From assembly GCA_913775305.1 (NCBI GenBank), contig CAJYIY010000103.1:1-64000 (forward strand): a stretch of 64,000 bases of DNA, in the 5' to 3' direction. Positions within the stretch are counted from its first letter, which is position 1. Each line of letters begins with the position of its first letter. Position numbers and translations under genes: made by a program. This document shows, in pieces, positions 27,586 through 39,722 of the stretch. The DNA comes from an uncultured Erwinia sp. GTDB lineage: Bacteria; Pseudomonadota; Gammaproteobacteria; Enterobacterales; Enterobacteriaceae. The notes below the pieces were generated by a model. It was not told the DNA's origin, searched no databases, and saw only the letters and a list, made by a program, of their open reading frames with translations.

Positions 27586-28004
27586 CTTTCTGAGTCAGTC
27601 ATTATGGCTGACGGCATTACCCGTTGTTACCCGTTGTACTAAGTACCTGAACCACCGTTTTTGAGTTTTTCCCGCCTGATTTGGGGCTTCCCCGGGCTGG
27701 CGACTCAAGTCGTTTCTCACGTTCCTGCCTTACGCCTTAACAGCAGTACAATTTGTTGTGAAAGAAATATTTTTACGCTTTCGTACCCGGCTATTGTTGT
27801 GACCTGGCTATGCTTAACTCAGTCCTTGTTTCATCTAAAAACAAAAGTTTCGCTTAAAGGTTTGTTATTGCGTGCGGCGGTGGTTTTTCCAGAGGATGGT
27901 AACCTCCTCAGCAGCATGCCATTAAGCTCAATGAAGAGCAGAGTATGTTCCGTGCGTGTTAAGACGTGTGGTCATCACCTGCCGTCTATCATGGGAAGAA
28001 AGTC
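27586..28004 (+). other. glgB promoter and leader region
   Basis: About 420 bases without a supported gene. An in-frame upstream ATG at 27966 would extend GlgB by 13 residues, but the extension is not conserved. The segment AGAGGATGG (near 27891) followed by AACCTCCT can fold with GGA exposed, as at CsrA sites. That is tentative; CsrA represses the glycogen genes in E. coli. I could not place the promoter. Confidence 0.35.
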
Positions 28005-30188
28005 ATGTCAGAGCTTGCCGATCGTCGTGTGATTAATGCTTTACTTTCCGGTCATCTCGCTGACCCATTTTCTCTTTTGGGCATGCATCAAACCGCCAAA
28101 GGTCTGGTGGTTCGCGCGCTGTTACCGGACGCCAGCGAAGTCTGGGTGATTGAAACCCGTACCGGGCGTAAATGCGCGCAGCTGGAGTGTCTGGACGGGC
28201 GCGGTTTTTTTCAGGCGGTGATGCCGCGCCGTAAAAATCCGTTTCGTTATCAGCTGGCTGTCACCTGGCACGGCCAGCAAAATCTGATTGACGATGCCTA
28301 CCGTTTTGGCCCGCTGCTGCCCGAGATGGACAGTTGGCTGCTGGCCGAGGGCACGCACCTGCGACCCTACGAAAAAATGGGTGCGCACGCCGATGTGATC
28401 GATGGTGTGATTGGAACGCGCTTTGCGGTATGGGCACCCAATGCCCAGCGCGTTTCGGTCGTGGGCGAGTTTAACTATTGGGATGGTCGCCGTCATCCGA
28501 TGCGCTTCCGCCGTGAGCAGGGCGTTTGGGAGCTGTTTATTCCCGCAGCCCGGCCCGGCCAGCTGTATAAATTCGAAATTGTCGATGCCCACGGCCAGCT
28601 GCGTCTGAAGGCCGATCCGTACGCTTTTGAGGCCCAGATGCGGCCCGAGACCGCTTCGATGATCTGTGGCCTGCCGGAAAAGACCGAAATCTCTCCTGAA
28701 CGCCAGCGTGCCAACGGCTTTGATGCCCCGATCTCTATTTATGAAGTGCATCTGGGATCCTGGCGCCGCCATACCGACAATAACTTCTGGCTGAGCTACA
28801 AAGAACTGGAAGAACAGCTGATCCCCTATGCCAAAGAGATGGGCTTTACCCATCTGGAACTGATGCCGATTAACGAGCATCCCTTTGACGGCAGCTGGGG
28901 CTATCAGCCGCTGGGCATGTACGCGCCAACCCGGCGTTTTGGTACCCGCGACGAATTCCGCTCGTTTATCGCGGCGGCGCACAACGCCGGGCTTAACGTG
29001 CTGCTTGACTGGGTGCCGGGGCACTTTCCGTCGGACGAATTTGGCCTGTCAAATTTTGACGGCACGAACCTGTACGAACACAGCGATCCGCGCGAGGGCT
29101 ATCACCAGGACTGGAATACCCTGATCTACAACTTTGGCCGCCGGGAAGTGAGCAACTACCTGGCGGGTAATGCGCTTTACTGGATTGAACGTTTTGGCAT
29201 TGATGGCCTGCGAGTGGATGCCGTGGCCTCAATGATTTATCGCGACTACAGCCGTGCCGAAGGCGAATGGGTGCCCAACTATTACGGCGGGCGGGAAAAT
29301 CTGGAGGCGATCGCCTTCCTGCGCTACACCAACCGCACGCTGGGTCATGCTGCACCGGGGTCTATCACTGTTGCCGAAGAGTCAACGGACTTCGACGGCG
29401 TCTCACGCCGGCCGGAGCTGGGCGGGCTGGGGTTCTGGTTCAAATGGAATCTTGGCTGGATGCACGACACGCTTGATTACATGAAGCTGGATCCGGTTCA
29501 TCGCCGCTATCATCATGATCTATTGACCTTCGGTATCCTCTATAACTACACCGAAAACTTTGTGCTGCCGCTGTCGCACGATGAAGTCGTACACGGCAAA
29601 CGATCGATTCTCGATCGCATGCCGGGCGATGCGTGGCAGAAGTTTGCCAACCTGCGCGCCTATTACGGCTGGATGTTCGGCTTTCCCGGCAAAAAGCTGC
29701 TGTTTATGGGGAACGAGTTTGCGCAGGGGCGTGAGTGGAATCACGACAGCAGCCTCGACTGGCATCTGCTGGAAGGGGGCGACAGCTGGCATAACGGCGT
29801 GCAGCGGCTGGTGCGCGATCTTAACCACACCTATCGCGCTCATCCGGCGCTTTACCAGCTCGATTTCGAGCCTGCCGGCTTTGAGTGGCTGGTTGTGGAT
29901 GATTTTGAAAATTCGGTTTTTGTCTACGTGCGCCGCGATCGCGACGGTAACGAGCTGATCGTCGCCAGTAATTTTACCCCGGTGCCACGCTATAACTACC
30001 GCTTTGGCGTCTCACAGGGTGGACGCTGGCGTGAAGTGCTGAATACCGATTCAGTCCACTATCACGGCAGTAATCTCGGCAACAATGGCACCGTTGATAC
30101 TGACGAATGGGAAAGCCACAATCGCAGCCACTCGCTCAGCCTGACGCTACCGCCGCTCTCCACCCTGTGGCTGGTTCGGGAGGCGTAA
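28005..30188 (+). CDS. glgB: 1,4-alpha-glucan branching enzyme
   Basis: GlgB makes the alpha-1,6 branches of glycogen. The 727-residue protein (E. coli 728) has an N-terminal carbohydrate-binding module region, then a GH13 barrel with ILDWVPGH-type strand motif ([14 protein letters not shown]), nucleophile in [15 protein letters not shown] near residue 405, acid/base in EESTDFDGV near 458 and [10 protein letters not shown] near 520. The ATG at 28005 follows GGGAAGAA and matches the E. coli N-terminus ([20 protein letters not shown]). It is first in glgBXCAP, with only 3 bases to glgX. Confidence 0.97.
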   Translation: MSELADRRVINALLSGHLADPFSLLGMHQTAKGLVVRALLPDASEVWVIETRTGRKCAQLECLDGRGFFQAVMPRRKNPFRYQLAVTWHGQQNLIDDAYRFGPLLPEMDSWLLAEGTHLRPYEKMGAHADVIDGVIGTRFAVWAPNAQRVSVVGEFNYWDGRRHPMRFRREQGVWELFIPAARPGQLYKFEIVDAHGQLRLKADPYAFEAQMRPETASMICGLPEKTEISPERQRANGFDAPISIYEVHLGSWRRHTDNNFWLSYKELEEQLIPYAKEMGFTHLELMPINEHPFDGSWGYQPLGMYAPTRRFGTRDEFRSFIAAAHNAGLNVLLDWVPGHFPSDEFGLSNFDGTNLYEHSDPREGYHQDWNTLIYNFGRREVSNYLAGNALYWIERFGIDGLRVDAVASMIYRDYSRAEGEWVPNYYGGRENLEAIAFLRYTNRTLGHAAPGSITVAEESTDFDGVSRRPELGGLGFWFKWNLGWMHDTLDYMKLDPVHRRYHHDLLTFGILYNYTENFVLPLSHDEVVHGKRSILDRMPGDAWQKFANLRAYYGWMFGFPGKKLLFMGNEFAQGREWNHDSSLDWHLLEGGDSWHNGVQRLVRDLNHTYRAHPALYQLDFEPAGFEWLVVDDFENSVFVYVRRDRDGNELIVASNFTPVPRYNYRFGVSQGGRWREVLNTDSVHYHGSNLGNNGTVDTDEWESHNRSHSLSLTLPPLSTLWLVREA

Positions 30189-30191
30189 TCA

Positions 30192-32168
30192 ATGGCATCG
30201 ATACGCTCAGGCAACCCGCAGCCTCTCGGGGCCAGCTATGACGGTAAAGGCGTTAATTTTACGCTGTTTTCTCAGCATGCGGAGCGCGTTGAGCTGTGCC
30301 TGTTTGATGATGACGGCAGCGAAAAGCGTATCGATCTGCCCGCACGCAGCGGCGATATCTGGCACGGATATCTGCCGGCTATTCAGCCGGGCCAGCGCTA
30401 CGGATATCGGGTACATGGCCCGTGGGCACCGGAGCACGGCCAGCGTTTTAATCCGGCGAAGCTGCTGGTGGATCCCTGCGCGCATGAGGTGCAGGGTGAG
30501 GTGACCGACGATCCGCGTTTCCAGTGCGGTGAGCAGGTGCCGGACACTGTGGATAACGGCAGCATCGCGCCGAAATGCGTGGTGCTGGCGGATGACTTCG
30601 ACTGGGAAGATGACGTAGCACCGCGTGTTCCCTGGGGGAGCACGGTGATCTATGAGGCGCACGTTCGCGGACTGACCTGTCAACATCCCGATCTGCCGCC
30701 GGAGATCCGCGGGACCTATGCGGCACTGGGCCATCCGGTGATGATTCACTATTTTCAGCAGTTGGGGATCACCAGCCTTGAGCTGTTACCGGTGGCCTGC
30801 TTCGCCAGTGAACCGCGTCTGCTGCGCATGGGACTGACCAATTACTGGGGCTACAACCCGCTGGCCTGCTATGCACTCCATCCCCGTTATGCTGCGGGAA
30901 ACGCCGTACGGCAGGAATTCCAGCAGGCGGTGAAGGCGCTGCACCGCGCAGGGATTGAGGTGATTCTCGATGTGGTGTTTAACCACACGGCGGAGCTGGA
31001 GGAAACCGGTCCAGTGCTGTCGATGCGCGGTATTGATAACCAGAGCTATTACTGGCTGACCGGAGAGGGCAACTATCAGAACTGGACCGGCTGCGGCAAT
31101 ACACAAAACCTGAGCCACCCTCAGGTCACCGCGTGGGTGCTCGACTGCCTGCGCTACTGGGTGGAAGTGTGCCACGTTGATGGTTTCCGCTTCGACCTGG
31201 CCACGGTATTGGGCCGCACGCCGGACTATCAACGGGATGCGCCGCTGTTCCGGGCGATTGCCGCCGACCCGCTGCTCTCACCGTGCAAAATGATCGCCGA
31301 ACCCTGGGATATCGGACCGAATGGGTATCAGGTTGGCAATTTTCCCCCGCCGTTTGCCGAATGGAATGACCACTTCCGCGATGTCGCCCGCCGCTACTGG
31401 CTGCATGGTGATCTTTCCAACGGCGAATTTGCCCGGCGCTTTGCCGCTTCAAGCGATATTTTTCAGCGCGACGGGCGGCTACCCTCCAGCAGCATTAACC
31501 TGATTACTGCTCATGACGGTTTTACCCTGCGCGACGCGGTCAGTTTTAACAAGAAGCATAATGAGGCCAACGGCGAAGATAACCGTGATGGCAGTAGCAG
31601 CAACTTCAGCCATAACCATGGCATTGAAGGGTTGGATGCCCCGCTGCTGATTGCGGAACATCGTCGCCGCAGCATGCATGCGCTGCTGACCACGCTGCTG
31701 CTGGCGCAGGGAACACCCATGCTGCTGGCGGGTGATGAGCATGGCCACAGCCAGCACGGGAACAACAATGCCTATTGCCAGGATAACCAGCTGACCTGGC
31801 TTGACTGGCAGCACCATGACAGTGGGTTGTTGTCCTTCACTGCCGCGTTAATCCATCTCAGGCGCCGAATTCCGGCACTTCAGGTCGATCGCTGGTGGCA
31901 GGAGGGGGATGGAAACGTCGAGTGGCTGAATCAACTGGGGCAGCCGCTGAGTGCCAGTGAATGGCAGCAGGGAGCACATCGTTTGCAAATCCGGCTTTCG
32001 CAGCACTGGCTGATCGTGCTCAACGCCACCGAAGAAGTGTGTGATCTGGTTCTACCTCTGGGTAACTGGCACGCCATTCCACCGTTTGCCGGAGAGGGTA
32101 ATCCGATCCTGACAACGGTCTGGCATGGTACTGCGCAAGGTATGTGTGTGTTCCAGGAAAAATCATAA
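30192..32168 (+). CDS. glgX: glycogen debranching enzyme
   Basis: GlgX hydrolyses alpha-1,6 links in limit dextrins left by phosphorylase. The 658-residue GH13 isoamylase-type protein (E. coli 657) shows [12 protein letters not shown] near 260, nucleophile in [13 protein letters not shown] near 335, acid in [15 protein letters not shown] near 371 and [15 protein letters not shown] near 440. It is tightly coupled to glgB and lies 12 bases before glgC. Confidence 0.97.
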   Translation: MASIRSGNPQPLGASYDGKGVNFTLFSQHAERVELCLFDDDGSEKRIDLPARSGDIWHGYLPAIQPGQRYGYRVHGPWAPEHGQRFNPAKLLVDPCAHEVQGEVTDDPRFQCGEQVPDTVDNGSIAPKCVVLADDFDWEDDVAPRVPWGSTVIYEAHVRGLTCQHPDLPPEIRGTYAALGHPVMIHYFQQLGITSLELLPVACFASEPRLLRMGLTNYWGYNPLACYALHPRYAAGNAVRQEFQQAVKALHRAGIEVILDVVFNHTAELEETGPVLSMRGIDNQSYYWLTGEGNYQNWTGCGNTQNLSHPQVTAWVLDCLRYWVEVCHVDGFRFDLATVLGRTPDYQRDAPLFRAIAADPLLSPCKMIAEPWDIGPNGYQVGNFPPPFAEWNDHFRDVARRYWLHGDLSNGEFARRFAASSDIFQRDGRLPSSSINLITAHDGFTLRDAVSFNKKHNEANGEDNRDGSSSNFSHNHGIEGLDAPLLIAEHRRRSMHALLTTLLLAQGTPMLLAGDEHGHSQHGNNNAYCQDNQLTWLDWQHHDSGLLSFTAALIHLRRRIPALQVDRWWQEGDGNVEWLNQLGQPLSASEWQQGAHRLQIRLSQHWLIVLNATEEVCDLVLPLGNWHAIPPFAGEGNPILTTVWHGTAQGMCVFQEKS

Positions 32169-32180
32169 CAGGAGTCAGAC

Positions 32181-33470
32181 ATGGCCAAACTTGATAAGAA
32201 CGATTCCCTGATGCTGGCAAGACAATTGCCAACACAAACTGTTGCCCTGATCCTCGCAGGCGGACGCGGTACCCGTCTGCGCGATCTCACCGCTAAGCGC
32301 GCCAAACCCGCTGTTCACTTTGGTGGCAAGTTTCGCATTATCGACTTCGCACTCTCCAACTGCCTGAATTCAGGGATCCGACGTATTGCGGTCATCACCC
32401 AGTATCAGTCGCACACGCTGGTGCAGCATATTCAGCGCGGCTGGTCGTTTCTGAATGAAGAGATGAATGAGTTTGTCGATCTTCTGCCTGCACAGCAGCG
32501 GCTGTCGACCGAGCACTGGTATCGCGGCACCGCCGATGCGGTGACGCAGAACCTTGACATCATCCGGCGCTATCGCGCGCAGTACATCGTGATTCTGGCG
32601 GGTGACCACATCTACAAGATGGACTATTCGCGGATGCTGATCGACCACGTCGAAAATGACGCCCGCTGCACTATTGCCTGCCTGCCGGTGCCACTGGAAG
32701 AGGCCAGTTCCTTCGGCGTGATGAAGGTGGATGAAAATAATCGGGTGGTCGAGTTTCTGGAGAAGCCCGCCGATCCGCCGTCAATGCCGGGTGATGACAC
32801 TAAGGCGCTGGCCAGCATGGGTATCTACGTGTTTGACGCAGCCTATCTTTATGGCCTGCTGGAAGCCGATCAGGAGCTGCCGGAGTCCGATCATGACTTC
32901 GGTAAAGATCTGCTGCCGAAGATCGTGGCCAGCGGCGAAGCGGTAGCCCATTCCTTCAATCTCTCCTGCGTACAGAGCGGTGAACCGAGTGAGCCATACT
33001 GGCGCGATGTCGGTACGCTGGAAGCCTACTGGAAGGCGAATCTCGATCTGGCCTCAGTCACCCCGGAGCTGGACATGTACGACAGTGACTGGCCTATCCG
33101 CACCCATATGGAGCCGCTGCCGCCGGCAAAATTCGTTCAGGACCGCTCCGGCAGCCACGGTATGACAATGAATTCACTGGTGTCGGGAGGCTGTATCATC
33201 TCCGGCTCGGTGGTAGTGAACTCGGTGCTGTTCTCCCGCGTTCGTATTAACTCCTTCTGCAATATTGAGTCGTCGGTATTACTGCCGGACGTAGAGGTAG
33301 GACGCTCCTGCCGCCTGCGCCGATGCGTAATAGACCGCGCCTGCGTGCTGCCAGAAGGAACGGTGATCGGCGAAAACCCGGATGATGATGCCCGGCGTTT
33401 TCACCGGTCGGAAGAGGGGATTGTCCTGGTCACAAGGACCATGCTGGCGAAGCTCGGCTGGATCGGCTAG
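32181..33470 (+). CDS. glgC: glucose-1-phosphate adenylyltransferase
   Basis: GlgC makes ADP-glucose from glucose-1-phosphate and ATP, the committed and allosterically controlled step of glycogen synthesis. The 429-residue protein (E. coli 431) has the nucleotidyltransferase loop [20 protein letters not shown] near residue 25. It also has the substrate site segment [19 protein letters not shown] near 190 and a C-terminal beta-helix domain. The activator-site lysine region near the N-terminus ([12 protein letters not shown]) is conserved. It has a strong ribosome binding site (CAGGAG). Confidence 0.97.
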   Translation: MAKLDKNDSLMLARQLPTQTVALILAGGRGTRLRDLTAKRAKPAVHFGGKFRIIDFALSNCLNSGIRRIAVITQYQSHTLVQHIQRGWSFLNEEMNEFVDLLPAQQRLSTEHWYRGTADAVTQNLDIIRRYRAQYIVILAGDHIYKMDYSRMLIDHVENDARCTIACLPVPLEEASSFGVMKVDENNRVVEFLEKPADPPSMPGDDTKALASMGIYVFDAAYLYGLLEADQELPESDHDFGKDLLPKIVASGEAVAHSFNLSCVQSGEPSEPYWRDVGTLEAYWKANLDLASVTPELDMYDSDWPIRTHMEPLPPAKFVQDRSGSHGMTMNSLVSGGCIISGSVVVNSVLFSRVRINSFCNIESSVLLPDVEVGRSCRLRRCVIDRACVLPEGTVIGENPDDDARRFHRSEEGIVLVTRTMLAKLGWIG

Positions 33471-33527
33471 GCGAAAAGACGTGATGATCTGAGAGCATCA
33501 CGTTCTGGCACTGTTAAGGAGCCGATA

Positions 33528-34961
33528 ATGCAGGTGTTACATGTCTGTTCAGAGATTTTCCCGCTGCTGAAAACGGGCGGGCTTGCTGATGTTGTTGGGG
33601 CATTACCGGCGGCGCAGATTGCAGCAGGAGTAGATACGCGTGTGTTACTTCCGGCATTCCCCGATCTGAAAAAAGGGATTGTTGATGCGGTGGTGGTGGC
33701 GAAACTGCAAACTTTCGCCGGTTATGTTGAACTGCTCTACGGACATTATGATGGCGTAGGGATTTATCTTATCGATGCGCCGGGCCTGTACGATCGGCCC
33801 GGCAGTCCGTACCACGATGAGTCACAATTTGCTTACACCGATAACTATCTGCGCTTTGCGCTGCTGGGCTGGATGGGCTGTGAAATGGCCTGTGGTCTGG
33901 ATACCTTTTGGCGGCCCGACGTGGTCCATGCGCACGACTGGCATGCCGGGCTGACCTGCGCCTATCTGGCCGCACGCGGTCGTCCGGCCAGGTCGGTGTT
34001 TACCGTCCACAATCTGGCCTATCAGGGGCTGTTCAACGCGCACCATATTGAGCAGATCCAGCTGCCGCGATCGTTTTTCAATATGTACGGACTGGAGTTT
34101 TACGGCCAAATCTCTTACCTGAAAGCCGGGCTGTATTACGCCGACCACATCACCGCAGTGAGTCCAACCTACGCTCAGGAAATTACCCAGCCGGAGTTTG
34201 GCTACGGCATGGAAGATCTGCTGAAGCAGCGGCAGCTGGAGGGAAGACTGAGCGGCATTCTGAACGGTGTCGATCCGGCAATTTGGGATCCACAGCATGA
34301 TCCGCTGCTGACGGCGCGCTATAACCGTGATGTTCTGGACACTAAAGTTGAGAACAAGCGTCAGCTGCAAATTGCCATGGGGCTGAAAATTGATGAAAAA
34401 GCGCCCATTTTCGCCGTGGTCAGCCGTTTGACCAAACAGAAAGGACTGGATCTGGTGCTGGAAGCGCTACCTGGCCTGCTGGAAGGGGGCGGGCAGCTGG
34501 TGTTGCTGGGGGCCGGTGATGCGGTCCTGCAGCAGGGATTCCTTGCCGTTGCCGCCGAATATCCGGGACAGGTGGGCGTGCAGATCGGCTATCACGAGGC
34601 GTTCTCCCACCGCATTATGGGCGGCGCGGATGTGATTATGGTGCCCAGCCGCTTTGAGCCATGCGGCCTGACACAGCTTTACGGGCTGAAATACGGCACT
34701 CTGCCGCTGGTGCGGCGCACCGGTGGCCTGGCCGACACGGTTAATGATTGTTCGCTGGAGAACCTTGCAGACGGTATCGCCAGCGGTTTTGTGTTCGAAG
34801 ACAGCAACGCGTGGTCATTGCTGCGCGCTATTCGACGTGCTTTCGTCCTCTGGTCCCGTCCTTCCCTCTGGCGCTATGTTCAGCGACAGGCGATGGGAAT
34901 GGATTTTAGCTGGCAGGTGGCTGCTGTGGCCTACCGCGACCTCTATCAACGTTTGTTGTAA
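33528..34961 (+). CDS. glgA: glycogen synthase
   Basis: GlgA adds glucose from ADP-glucose to the growing alpha-1,4 chain. The 477-residue GT5 protein is the same length as E. coli GlgA. It has the ADP-glucose motif KTGGLADV near residue 15, HAHDWHAGL near 135 and the C-terminal retaining-GT motif [19 protein letters not shown] near 373. It lies 57 bases after glgC and 20 before glgP. Confidence 0.98.
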   Translation: MQVLHVCSEIFPLLKTGGLADVVGALPAAQIAAGVDTRVLLPAFPDLKKGIVDAVVVAKLQTFAGYVELLYGHYDGVGIYLIDAPGLYDRPGSPYHDESQFAYTDNYLRFALLGWMGCEMACGLDTFWRPDVVHAHDWHAGLTCAYLAARGRPARSVFTVHNLAYQGLFNAHHIEQIQLPRSFFNMYGLEFYGQISYLKAGLYYADHITAVSPTYAQEITQPEFGYGMEDLLKQRQLEGRLSGILNGVDPAIWDPQHDPLLTARYNRDVLDTKVENKRQLQIAMGLKIDEKAPIFAVVSRLTKQKGLDLVLEALPGLLEGGGQLVLLGAGDAVLQQGFLAVAAEYPGQVGVQIGYHEAFSHRIMGGADVIMVPSRFEPCGLTQLYGLKYGTLPLVRRTGGLADTVNDCSLENLADGIASGFVFEDSNAWSLLRAIRRAFVLWSRPSLWRYVQRQAMGMDFSWQVAAVAYRDLYQRLL

Positions 34962-34981
34962 CCTGACGATGGGAAACTGAT

Positions 34982-37429
34982 ATGAATGCACCTTTCTCCT
35001 ATGCCTCACCGACGCTCAGCGTGGATGCACTTAAGCACTCAATTGCTTATAAGCTGATGTTTACCATCGGTAAAGATCCGTCGATTGCGAATAAACACGA
35101 GTGGCTTAACGCCACACTGCTGGCGGTACGCGATCGTATGGTGGAGCGCTGGCTGCGTTCAAATCGTGCCCAGCTGTCGCAGGACGTCCGGCAGGTTTAC
35201 TATCTGTCGATGGAGTTTCTGGTTGGCCGCACTTTATCCAATGCCCTGCTGGCAATGGGGATTTACCAGGACGCTCAAACGGCCCTGGAAGAGATGGGTT
35301 TCGACCTGGAGGACCTGATCGAAGAAGAGAACGATCCCGGCCTGGGAAACGGCGGGTTGGGACGACTGGCGGCCTGTTTCCTGGATTCTCTGGCCACGCT
35401 TGGCCTGCCCGGCCGTGGCTATGGCATCCGCTACGACTACGGCATGTTTAAACAGAATATCGTCGACGGCCAGCAGGCGGAATCCCCGGACTACTGGCTG
35501 GAATACGGTAACCCGTGGGAGTTTCAGCGCTTCAACACCCGCTACAAAGTCCGCTTTGGCGGGCGTATCCAGCAGGAGGGCAGCCTCGCGCGCTGGGTAG
35601 AAACAGAAGAAGTGCTGGCAATGGCTTACGATCAGATTATCCCCGGATTCGATACCGATGCCACCAACACCCTGCGGCTGTGGGGGGCTCAGGCGAGTAA
35701 TGAGATTAACCTCGGCAAGTTTAATCAGGGCGACTACTTCGCGGCGGTGGAGGATAAAAACCATTCGGAAAACGTGTCTCGCGTGCTGTATCCCGATGAT
35801 TCAACCTATTCGGGTCGGGAGCTGCGGCTGCGTCAGGAGTACTTCCTGGTCTCGTCCACGGTTCAAGATATCCTTCATCGTCACTGGGCGATGCATCAGA
35901 CTTTTGACAATCTGGCGGATAAAATCGCCATCCACCTGAATGATACTCATCCGGTGCTGGCTATTCCTGAACTGATGCGGGTGCTGATCGATGAGAGCAA
36001 ATTCAGCTGGGATGACGCATTCGGTGTGGCCTGTCAGGTGTTTTCCTACACCAACCACACGCTGATGCAGGAAGCACTGGAAACGTGGCCAGTGGATATG
36101 ATCGGTAAGATTCTGCCGCGCCATCTGCAAATTATTTTTGAGATCAACGACTACTTCCTGAAAACCGTTCAGGAGCAGTATCCGGAGGACTGGCAGCTGC
36201 TGGCCCGTATCTCGATCATTGATGAAAATAACGGACGCAAAGTGCGCATGGCCTGGCTTGCGGTGGTGGTCAGCCACAAGGTTAACGGCGTGTCAGAACT
36301 GCACTCCAACCTGATGGTTCAGTCACTGTTTGCTGACTTTGCCAGACTTTTTCCCGGTCGCTTCTGCAATAAAACCAACGGCGTCACCCCGCGTCGCTGG
36401 CTGGCCCTGGCCAACCCGCCGCTGTCGGGCGTGCTGGACGAGACGATTGGCCGTACCTGGCGCACCCAGCTCAGCCAGCTGGAGGAGCTTAAGCAGCATA
36501 TTGATTATCCTAATTTTATTGCGAAAATCCGCGATGCCAAACTGGCGAATAAAAAGCGGCTGGCGGCCTTTATAGGCCAGAAGCTGGATATTGTGGTTGA
36601 TCCCCATGCCATGTTTGATGTGCAGATCAAGCGGATACACGAATATAAGCGACAGCTGCTGAATGTGCTGCACGTGATAACCCGTTACAACAGGATAAAA
36701 GCGGATCCGGAAGCCGACTGGGTGCCGCGTGTCTGTATCTTCGCCGGTAAAGCCGCCTCAGCCTACTACATGGCCAAACACATTATTCATCTGATTAACG
36801 ATGTGGCGGCGGTGATCAACAGCGATCCTGCAATAAAGAACCGGCTGAAAGTGGTCTTTGTTCCCAATTACGGCGTCAGCCTGGCGCAGATCATTATACC
36901 GGCAGCCGATCTTTCCGAGCAGATCTCGCTGGCCGGTACGGAAGCGTCCGGCACCAGTAATATGAAGTTTGCCCTGAACGGGGCGCTGACTATCGGTACG
37001 CTGGACGGCGCTAACGTTGAAATGCTGGAGCATGTGGGTGAAGAGAATATCTTTATCTTCGGCAACACCACGCCGCAGGTTGAGGCGCTGCGCAGCAATG
37101 GCTACAGCTCGCACACCTATTACGAGCAGGACGCCGAGCTACATCAGGTTCTGACGCAGATCGCCACCGGGGTGTTCAGCCCGCAGGAGCCTGGCCGCTA
37201 CCGTAATATTTTTGATTCACTGGTTAACCTTGGCGATCACTATCAGCTGCTGGCCGATTACCGCAGCTATGTTGATACTCAGGACAAGGTGGATAAACTT
37301 TATCGCAATAAAAATGAGTGGACGCGGCGGGCGCTGATTAATATCGCCAGTATGGGATATTTCTCTTCCGATCGTACCATTCAGGAGTATGCGGACGAAA
37401 TCTGGGGCATCCAGCCTGTGCGCCTGTAG
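34982..37429 (+). CDS. glgP: glycogen phosphorylase
   Basis: GlgP releases glucose-1-phosphate from glycogen chain ends. The 815-residue protein (same as E. coli) has the pyridoxal-phosphate site [19 protein letters not shown] near residue 656, [20 protein letters not shown] near 120 and [12 protein letters not shown] near 546. It is the last gene of glgBXCAP and is followed by a strong bidirectional terminator. Confidence 0.98.
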   Translation: MNAPFSYASPTLSVDALKHSIAYKLMFTIGKDPSIANKHEWLNATLLAVRDRMVERWLRSNRAQLSQDVRQVYYLSMEFLVGRTLSNALLAMGIYQDAQTALEEMGFDLEDLIEEENDPGLGNGGLGRLAACFLDSLATLGLPGRGYGIRYDYGMFKQNIVDGQQAESPDYWLEYGNPWEFQRFNTRYKVRFGGRIQQEGSLARWVETEEVLAMAYDQIIPGFDTDATNTLRLWGAQASNEINLGKFNQGDYFAAVEDKNHSENVSRVLYPDDSTYSGRELRLRQEYFLVSSTVQDILHRHWAMHQTFDNLADKIAIHLNDTHPVLAIPELMRVLIDESKFSWDDAFGVACQVFSYTNHTLMQEALETWPVDMIGKILPRHLQIIFEINDYFLKTVQEQYPEDWQLLARISIIDENNGRKVRMAWLAVVVSHKVNGVSELHSNLMVQSLFADFARLFPGRFCNKTNGVTPRRWLALANPPLSGVLDETIGRTWRTQLSQLEELKQHIDYPNFIAKIRDAKLANKKRLAAFIGQKLDIVVDPHAMFDVQIKRIHEYKRQLLNVLHVITRYNRIKADPEADWVPRVCIFAGKAASAYYMAKHIIHLINDVAAVINSDPAIKNRLKVVFVPNYGVSLAQIIIPAADLSEQISLAGTEASGTSNMKFALNGALTIGTLDGANVEMLEHVGEENIFIFGNTTPQVEALRSNGYSSHTYYEQDAELHQVLTQIATGVFSPQEPGRYRNIFDSLVNLGDHYQLLADYRSYVDTQDKVDKLYRNKNEWTRRALINIASMGYFSSDRTIQEYADEIWGIQPVRL

Positions 37430-37442
37430 GCCGTTAATAAAA

Positions 37443-37480
37443 AGGGCGACCGCTGTTGAGCGGTCGCCCTGACTGTTTTA
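37443..37480. terminator. bidirectional terminator between glgP and glpD
   Basis: A perfect 12 bp stem (AGGGCGACCGCT / AGCGGTCGCCCT) with loop GTTG is flanked by an A-run on the left (a T-run on the minus strand) and GACTGTTTTA on the right. It can serve both the glg operon and the convergent glpD. Confidence 0.9.
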
Positions 37481-37555
37481 CACTCCTGGCGGCTTGAGGC
37501 GATCGGTTTCAACCGGCCTGGCAGGCTGAAACCACCGCAGGCAGCGCCCGGTGTA

Positions 37556-39061
37556 TCAGGATGCCAGGGACAGTATCGGCTTGGCGTGCTGTTCCAGCCA
37601 TTCAGCCACGCGAGCCTGCTGCTGTTCGTTCAGCCACATCCCCTCTTTGGTACGGCGCCAGATCGCATCTTCTTTCGTGCGAACCCACTCTTTCTGCACC
37701 AGATAACGCAGTTCCGCTTCATAGAAATGGTGGCCAAACAGTTCGCCCAAATCATCAATACTGTTCGCCTCTTTCAGGAACAGCTCGCTGCTGCTGCCGT
37801 AGGTACGGGCATAGTGGCGGGCCATCTCTTCGGTGATAAACGGATAGCGGCGGCGCAGGCTGGCCGCATAATCCTCACGGCTTCCGGCAAAATCGCCGCC
37901 CGGCAGCACGCAGGTCTTAGTCCATGCAGCGCCGATGCCCGGGTAGTACTTGCTGAGTTTTTCCATCGCATGCTCGGCCAGCTTGCGGTAGGTGGTCAGC
38001 TTACCGCCAAATACCGACAGCAGCGGGGCCTGGCCCTGCTCATCATGAACGTCGAGCGTATAGTCGCGGGTGATCGCCTGTGGAGAATCGGACTCGTCAT
38101 CGCACAGCGGGCGAACGCCAGAATAGGTCCAGACAATATCGCTTTTCGCCAGCGTTTTCTTAAAGTGGGCGTTGTAAACCTTCAGCAGGTAGTCGATCTC
38201 GTTGTCGTCGATTTTGACATCCTGCGGATCGCCTTTGTACTCAACATCGGTGGTACCAATGATCGAGAACTCATCCATCCACGGGATCACAAAGACAATA
38301 CGGTGATCTTCGTTCTGCAGGATATAGGCCTGCTTTTGGTTGTGTACGCGCGGAACCACGATATGGCTGCCTTTGATCAGGCGGATGCCATAAGGCGATT
38401 TCAGCTTCAGTCCGTCATCAAACAGCTGCTTCACCCACGGACCGGCGGCATTGACCAGTCCCTTCGCCTGCCAGGTGTGGACTTTACCGCTGTCGATATC
38501 TTCAGCCTCGACGGTCCACAGGCCGTTTTCACGCCAGGCTTTGGTGACGCGGGTGCGGGTACGCACTTCGCCGCCGCGCTTCTCGATTTCCTGCGCGTTC
38601 AGCACCACCAGGCGCGCATCATCCACCCAGCAGTCGGAATATTCGAAACCGCGCACGATTTCAGGTTTGAGTACCGATTCTGCACCAAAACGCAAACCTT
38701 TACTTCCCGGCAGGCTGGTACGTTTACCGAGATTGTCGTACATAAACAGGCCAATACGGATCATCCAGGCCGGGCGCAGATGCGGACGATGCGGCAGGCG
38801 GAAGCGCATCGGGAAAGCGATGTGCGGGGCCATTTTAAGCAGCACTTCGCGCTCGGCCAGCGCCTCGCTGACCAGGCGGAATTCATAGTGTTCCAGATAG
38901 CGCAGGCCACCGTGGATTAATTTAGAACTGGCGGAAGAGGTGGCGCAGGCGAGGTCTTTAGCCTCCAGCATCAGCACCGACAAACCCCGTCCGGCTGCAT
39001 CGGCCGCAATACCCGCGCCGTTAATGCCGCCGCCGATTACGATCAGGTCTTTGATTTCCAC
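37556..39061 (-). CDS. glpD: aerobic glycerol-3-phosphate dehydrogenase
   Basis: GlpD oxidises glycerol-3-phosphate to dihydroxyacetone phosphate at the inner membrane, passing electrons to quinone. The 501-residue protein (E. coli 501) starts with the FAD-binding motif DLIVIGGGINGAGIAADAAG, followed by SSASSKLIHGGLRYLEHYEF and, near 330, GVRPLCDDESDSPQ. It is transcribed away from glpEGR, with GlpR operators in the shared upstream region. A long ORF on the opposite strand is a coding-frame shadow. Confidence 0.97.
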   Translation of the reverse strand: MEIKDLIVIGGGINGAGIAADAAGRGLSVLMLEAKDLACATSSASSKLIHGGLRYLEHYEFRLVSEALAEREVLLKMAPHIAFPMRFRLPHRPHLRPAWMIRIGLFMYDNLGKRTSLPGSKGLRFGAESVLKPEIVRGFEYSDCWVDDARLVVLNAQEIEKRGGEVRTRTRVTKAWRENGLWTVEAEDIDSGKVHTWQAKGLVNAAGPWVKQLFDDGLKLKSPYGIRLIKGSHIVVPRVHNQKQAYILQNEDHRIVFVIPWMDEFSIIGTTDVEYKGDPQDVKIDDNEIDYLLKVYNAHFKKTLAKSDIVWTYSGVRPLCDDESDSPQAITRDYTLDVHDEQGQAPLLSVFGGKLTTYRKLAEHAMEKLSKYYPGIGAAWTKTCVLPGGDFAGSREDYAASLRRRYPFITEEMARHYARTYGSSSELFLKEANSIDDLGELFGHHFYEAELRYLVQKEWVRTKEDAIWRRTKEGMWLNEQQQARVAEWLEQHAKPILSLAS

Positions 39062-39072
39062 GTCATCTCCTC

Positions 39073-39115
39073 CGATGTTCGGAATCGTTCAATAATGTTC
39101 GTTTTCGAGCATTAT
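39073..39115 (-). promoter_or_regulatory. GlpR operators upstream of glpD
   Basis: ATAATGTTCGTTTTCGAGCA then TTAT (39092-39115) is a strong near-palindrome matching the GlpR consensus WATGTTCGWTWWCGAACATW. A second, weaker copy (GATGTTCGGAATCGTTCAAT) lies beside it at 39074-39093. GlpR repression here is relieved by glycerol-3-phosphate. Confidence 0.88.
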
Positions 39116-39168
39116 ATTAATCGCAAACCAACATTGATGCCAGCGTTAACCGGATAAAAACATTTATG

Positions 39169-39184
39169 CGTGATGCAGGTAACA
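39169..39184. promoter_or_regulatory. possible CRP site between glpD and glpE
   Basis: CGTGATGCAGGTAACA fits TGTGA-N6-TCACA with one mismatch in each half. CRP-cAMP activation of glp genes is known in E. coli. Two mismatches keep this tentative. Confidence 0.45.
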
Positions 39185-39297
39185 TTAATGTTATACCAAT
39201 TGCGCAAATTACTCAGGATATGCCTGGTTAAAGCAGGCCGGGTTCAGGCTACAATAGGATTCATTTGGCGACTTTTGACTGTTAGCGAGACCCCACC

Positions 39298-39627
39298 ATG
39301 GAACAATTTGAGTGTATCAACGTCCAGGAAGCCCGGCAGAAACTGGCCGACGGCAACACCCTGCTGGTTGATATCCGCGATCCGCAAAGCTTCTCTGCGG
39401 CTCACGCGAGCGGCGCATTCCACCTGACCAACGATTCGCTTCCGGCCCTGATGGCCGAAGCCGATCTGAGTGGCTCGGTGCTGGTGATGTGCTACCACGG
39501 CAACAGCAGCAAGGGAGCCGCTCAGTATCTGCTGAACCAGGGATTTGCTGCGGCCTACAGCATCGACGGCGGTTTTGATGCCTGGCATGCTGCATTTCCA
39601 CAGCAGGTCGAATCTGACATTCGCTGA
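39298..39627 (+). CDS. glpE: thiosulfate sulfurtransferase GlpE
   Basis: This 109-residue single-domain rhodanese (E. coli 108) transfers sulfane sulfur from thiosulfate to cyanide or thioredoxin. The catalytic cysteine lies in [18 protein letters not shown] near residue 65, with [18 protein letters not shown] near 25. It is the first gene of glpEGR, divergent from glpD. Confidence 0.95.
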   Translation: MEQFECINVQEARQKLADGNTLLVDIRDPQSFSAAHASGAFHLTNDSLPALMAEADLSGSVLVMCYHGNSSKGAAQYLLNQGFAAAYSIDGGFDAWHAAFPQQVESDIR

Positions 39628-39722
39628 CCGATATGCGGCGGTGGAAGCCGTTGATCCTGCAAGCTTCGCTGTGACGGGGTATACTGCCGCTCTCGTTTTA
39701 ATCCACAGGGAATCGGCCTTCA

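Noticed and set aside
27661-28032. A 123-codon plus-strand open frame ahead of glgB
   Set aside because: Overlaps the glgB start in another frame, has low-complexity hydrophobic/serine composition and no ribosome binding site. Treated as leader sequence.
28122-29024. A 300-codon minus-strand open frame inside glgB
   Set aside because: Antisense shadow; glgB catalytic motifs on the plus strand are intact.
37586-38920. A 444-codon open frame on the plus strand over glpD
   Set aside because: It lies wholly antisense to an unmistakable glpD, has no recognisable domains, and shows the His/Arg/Gln-rich composition of a frame shadow in a high-GC coding region.
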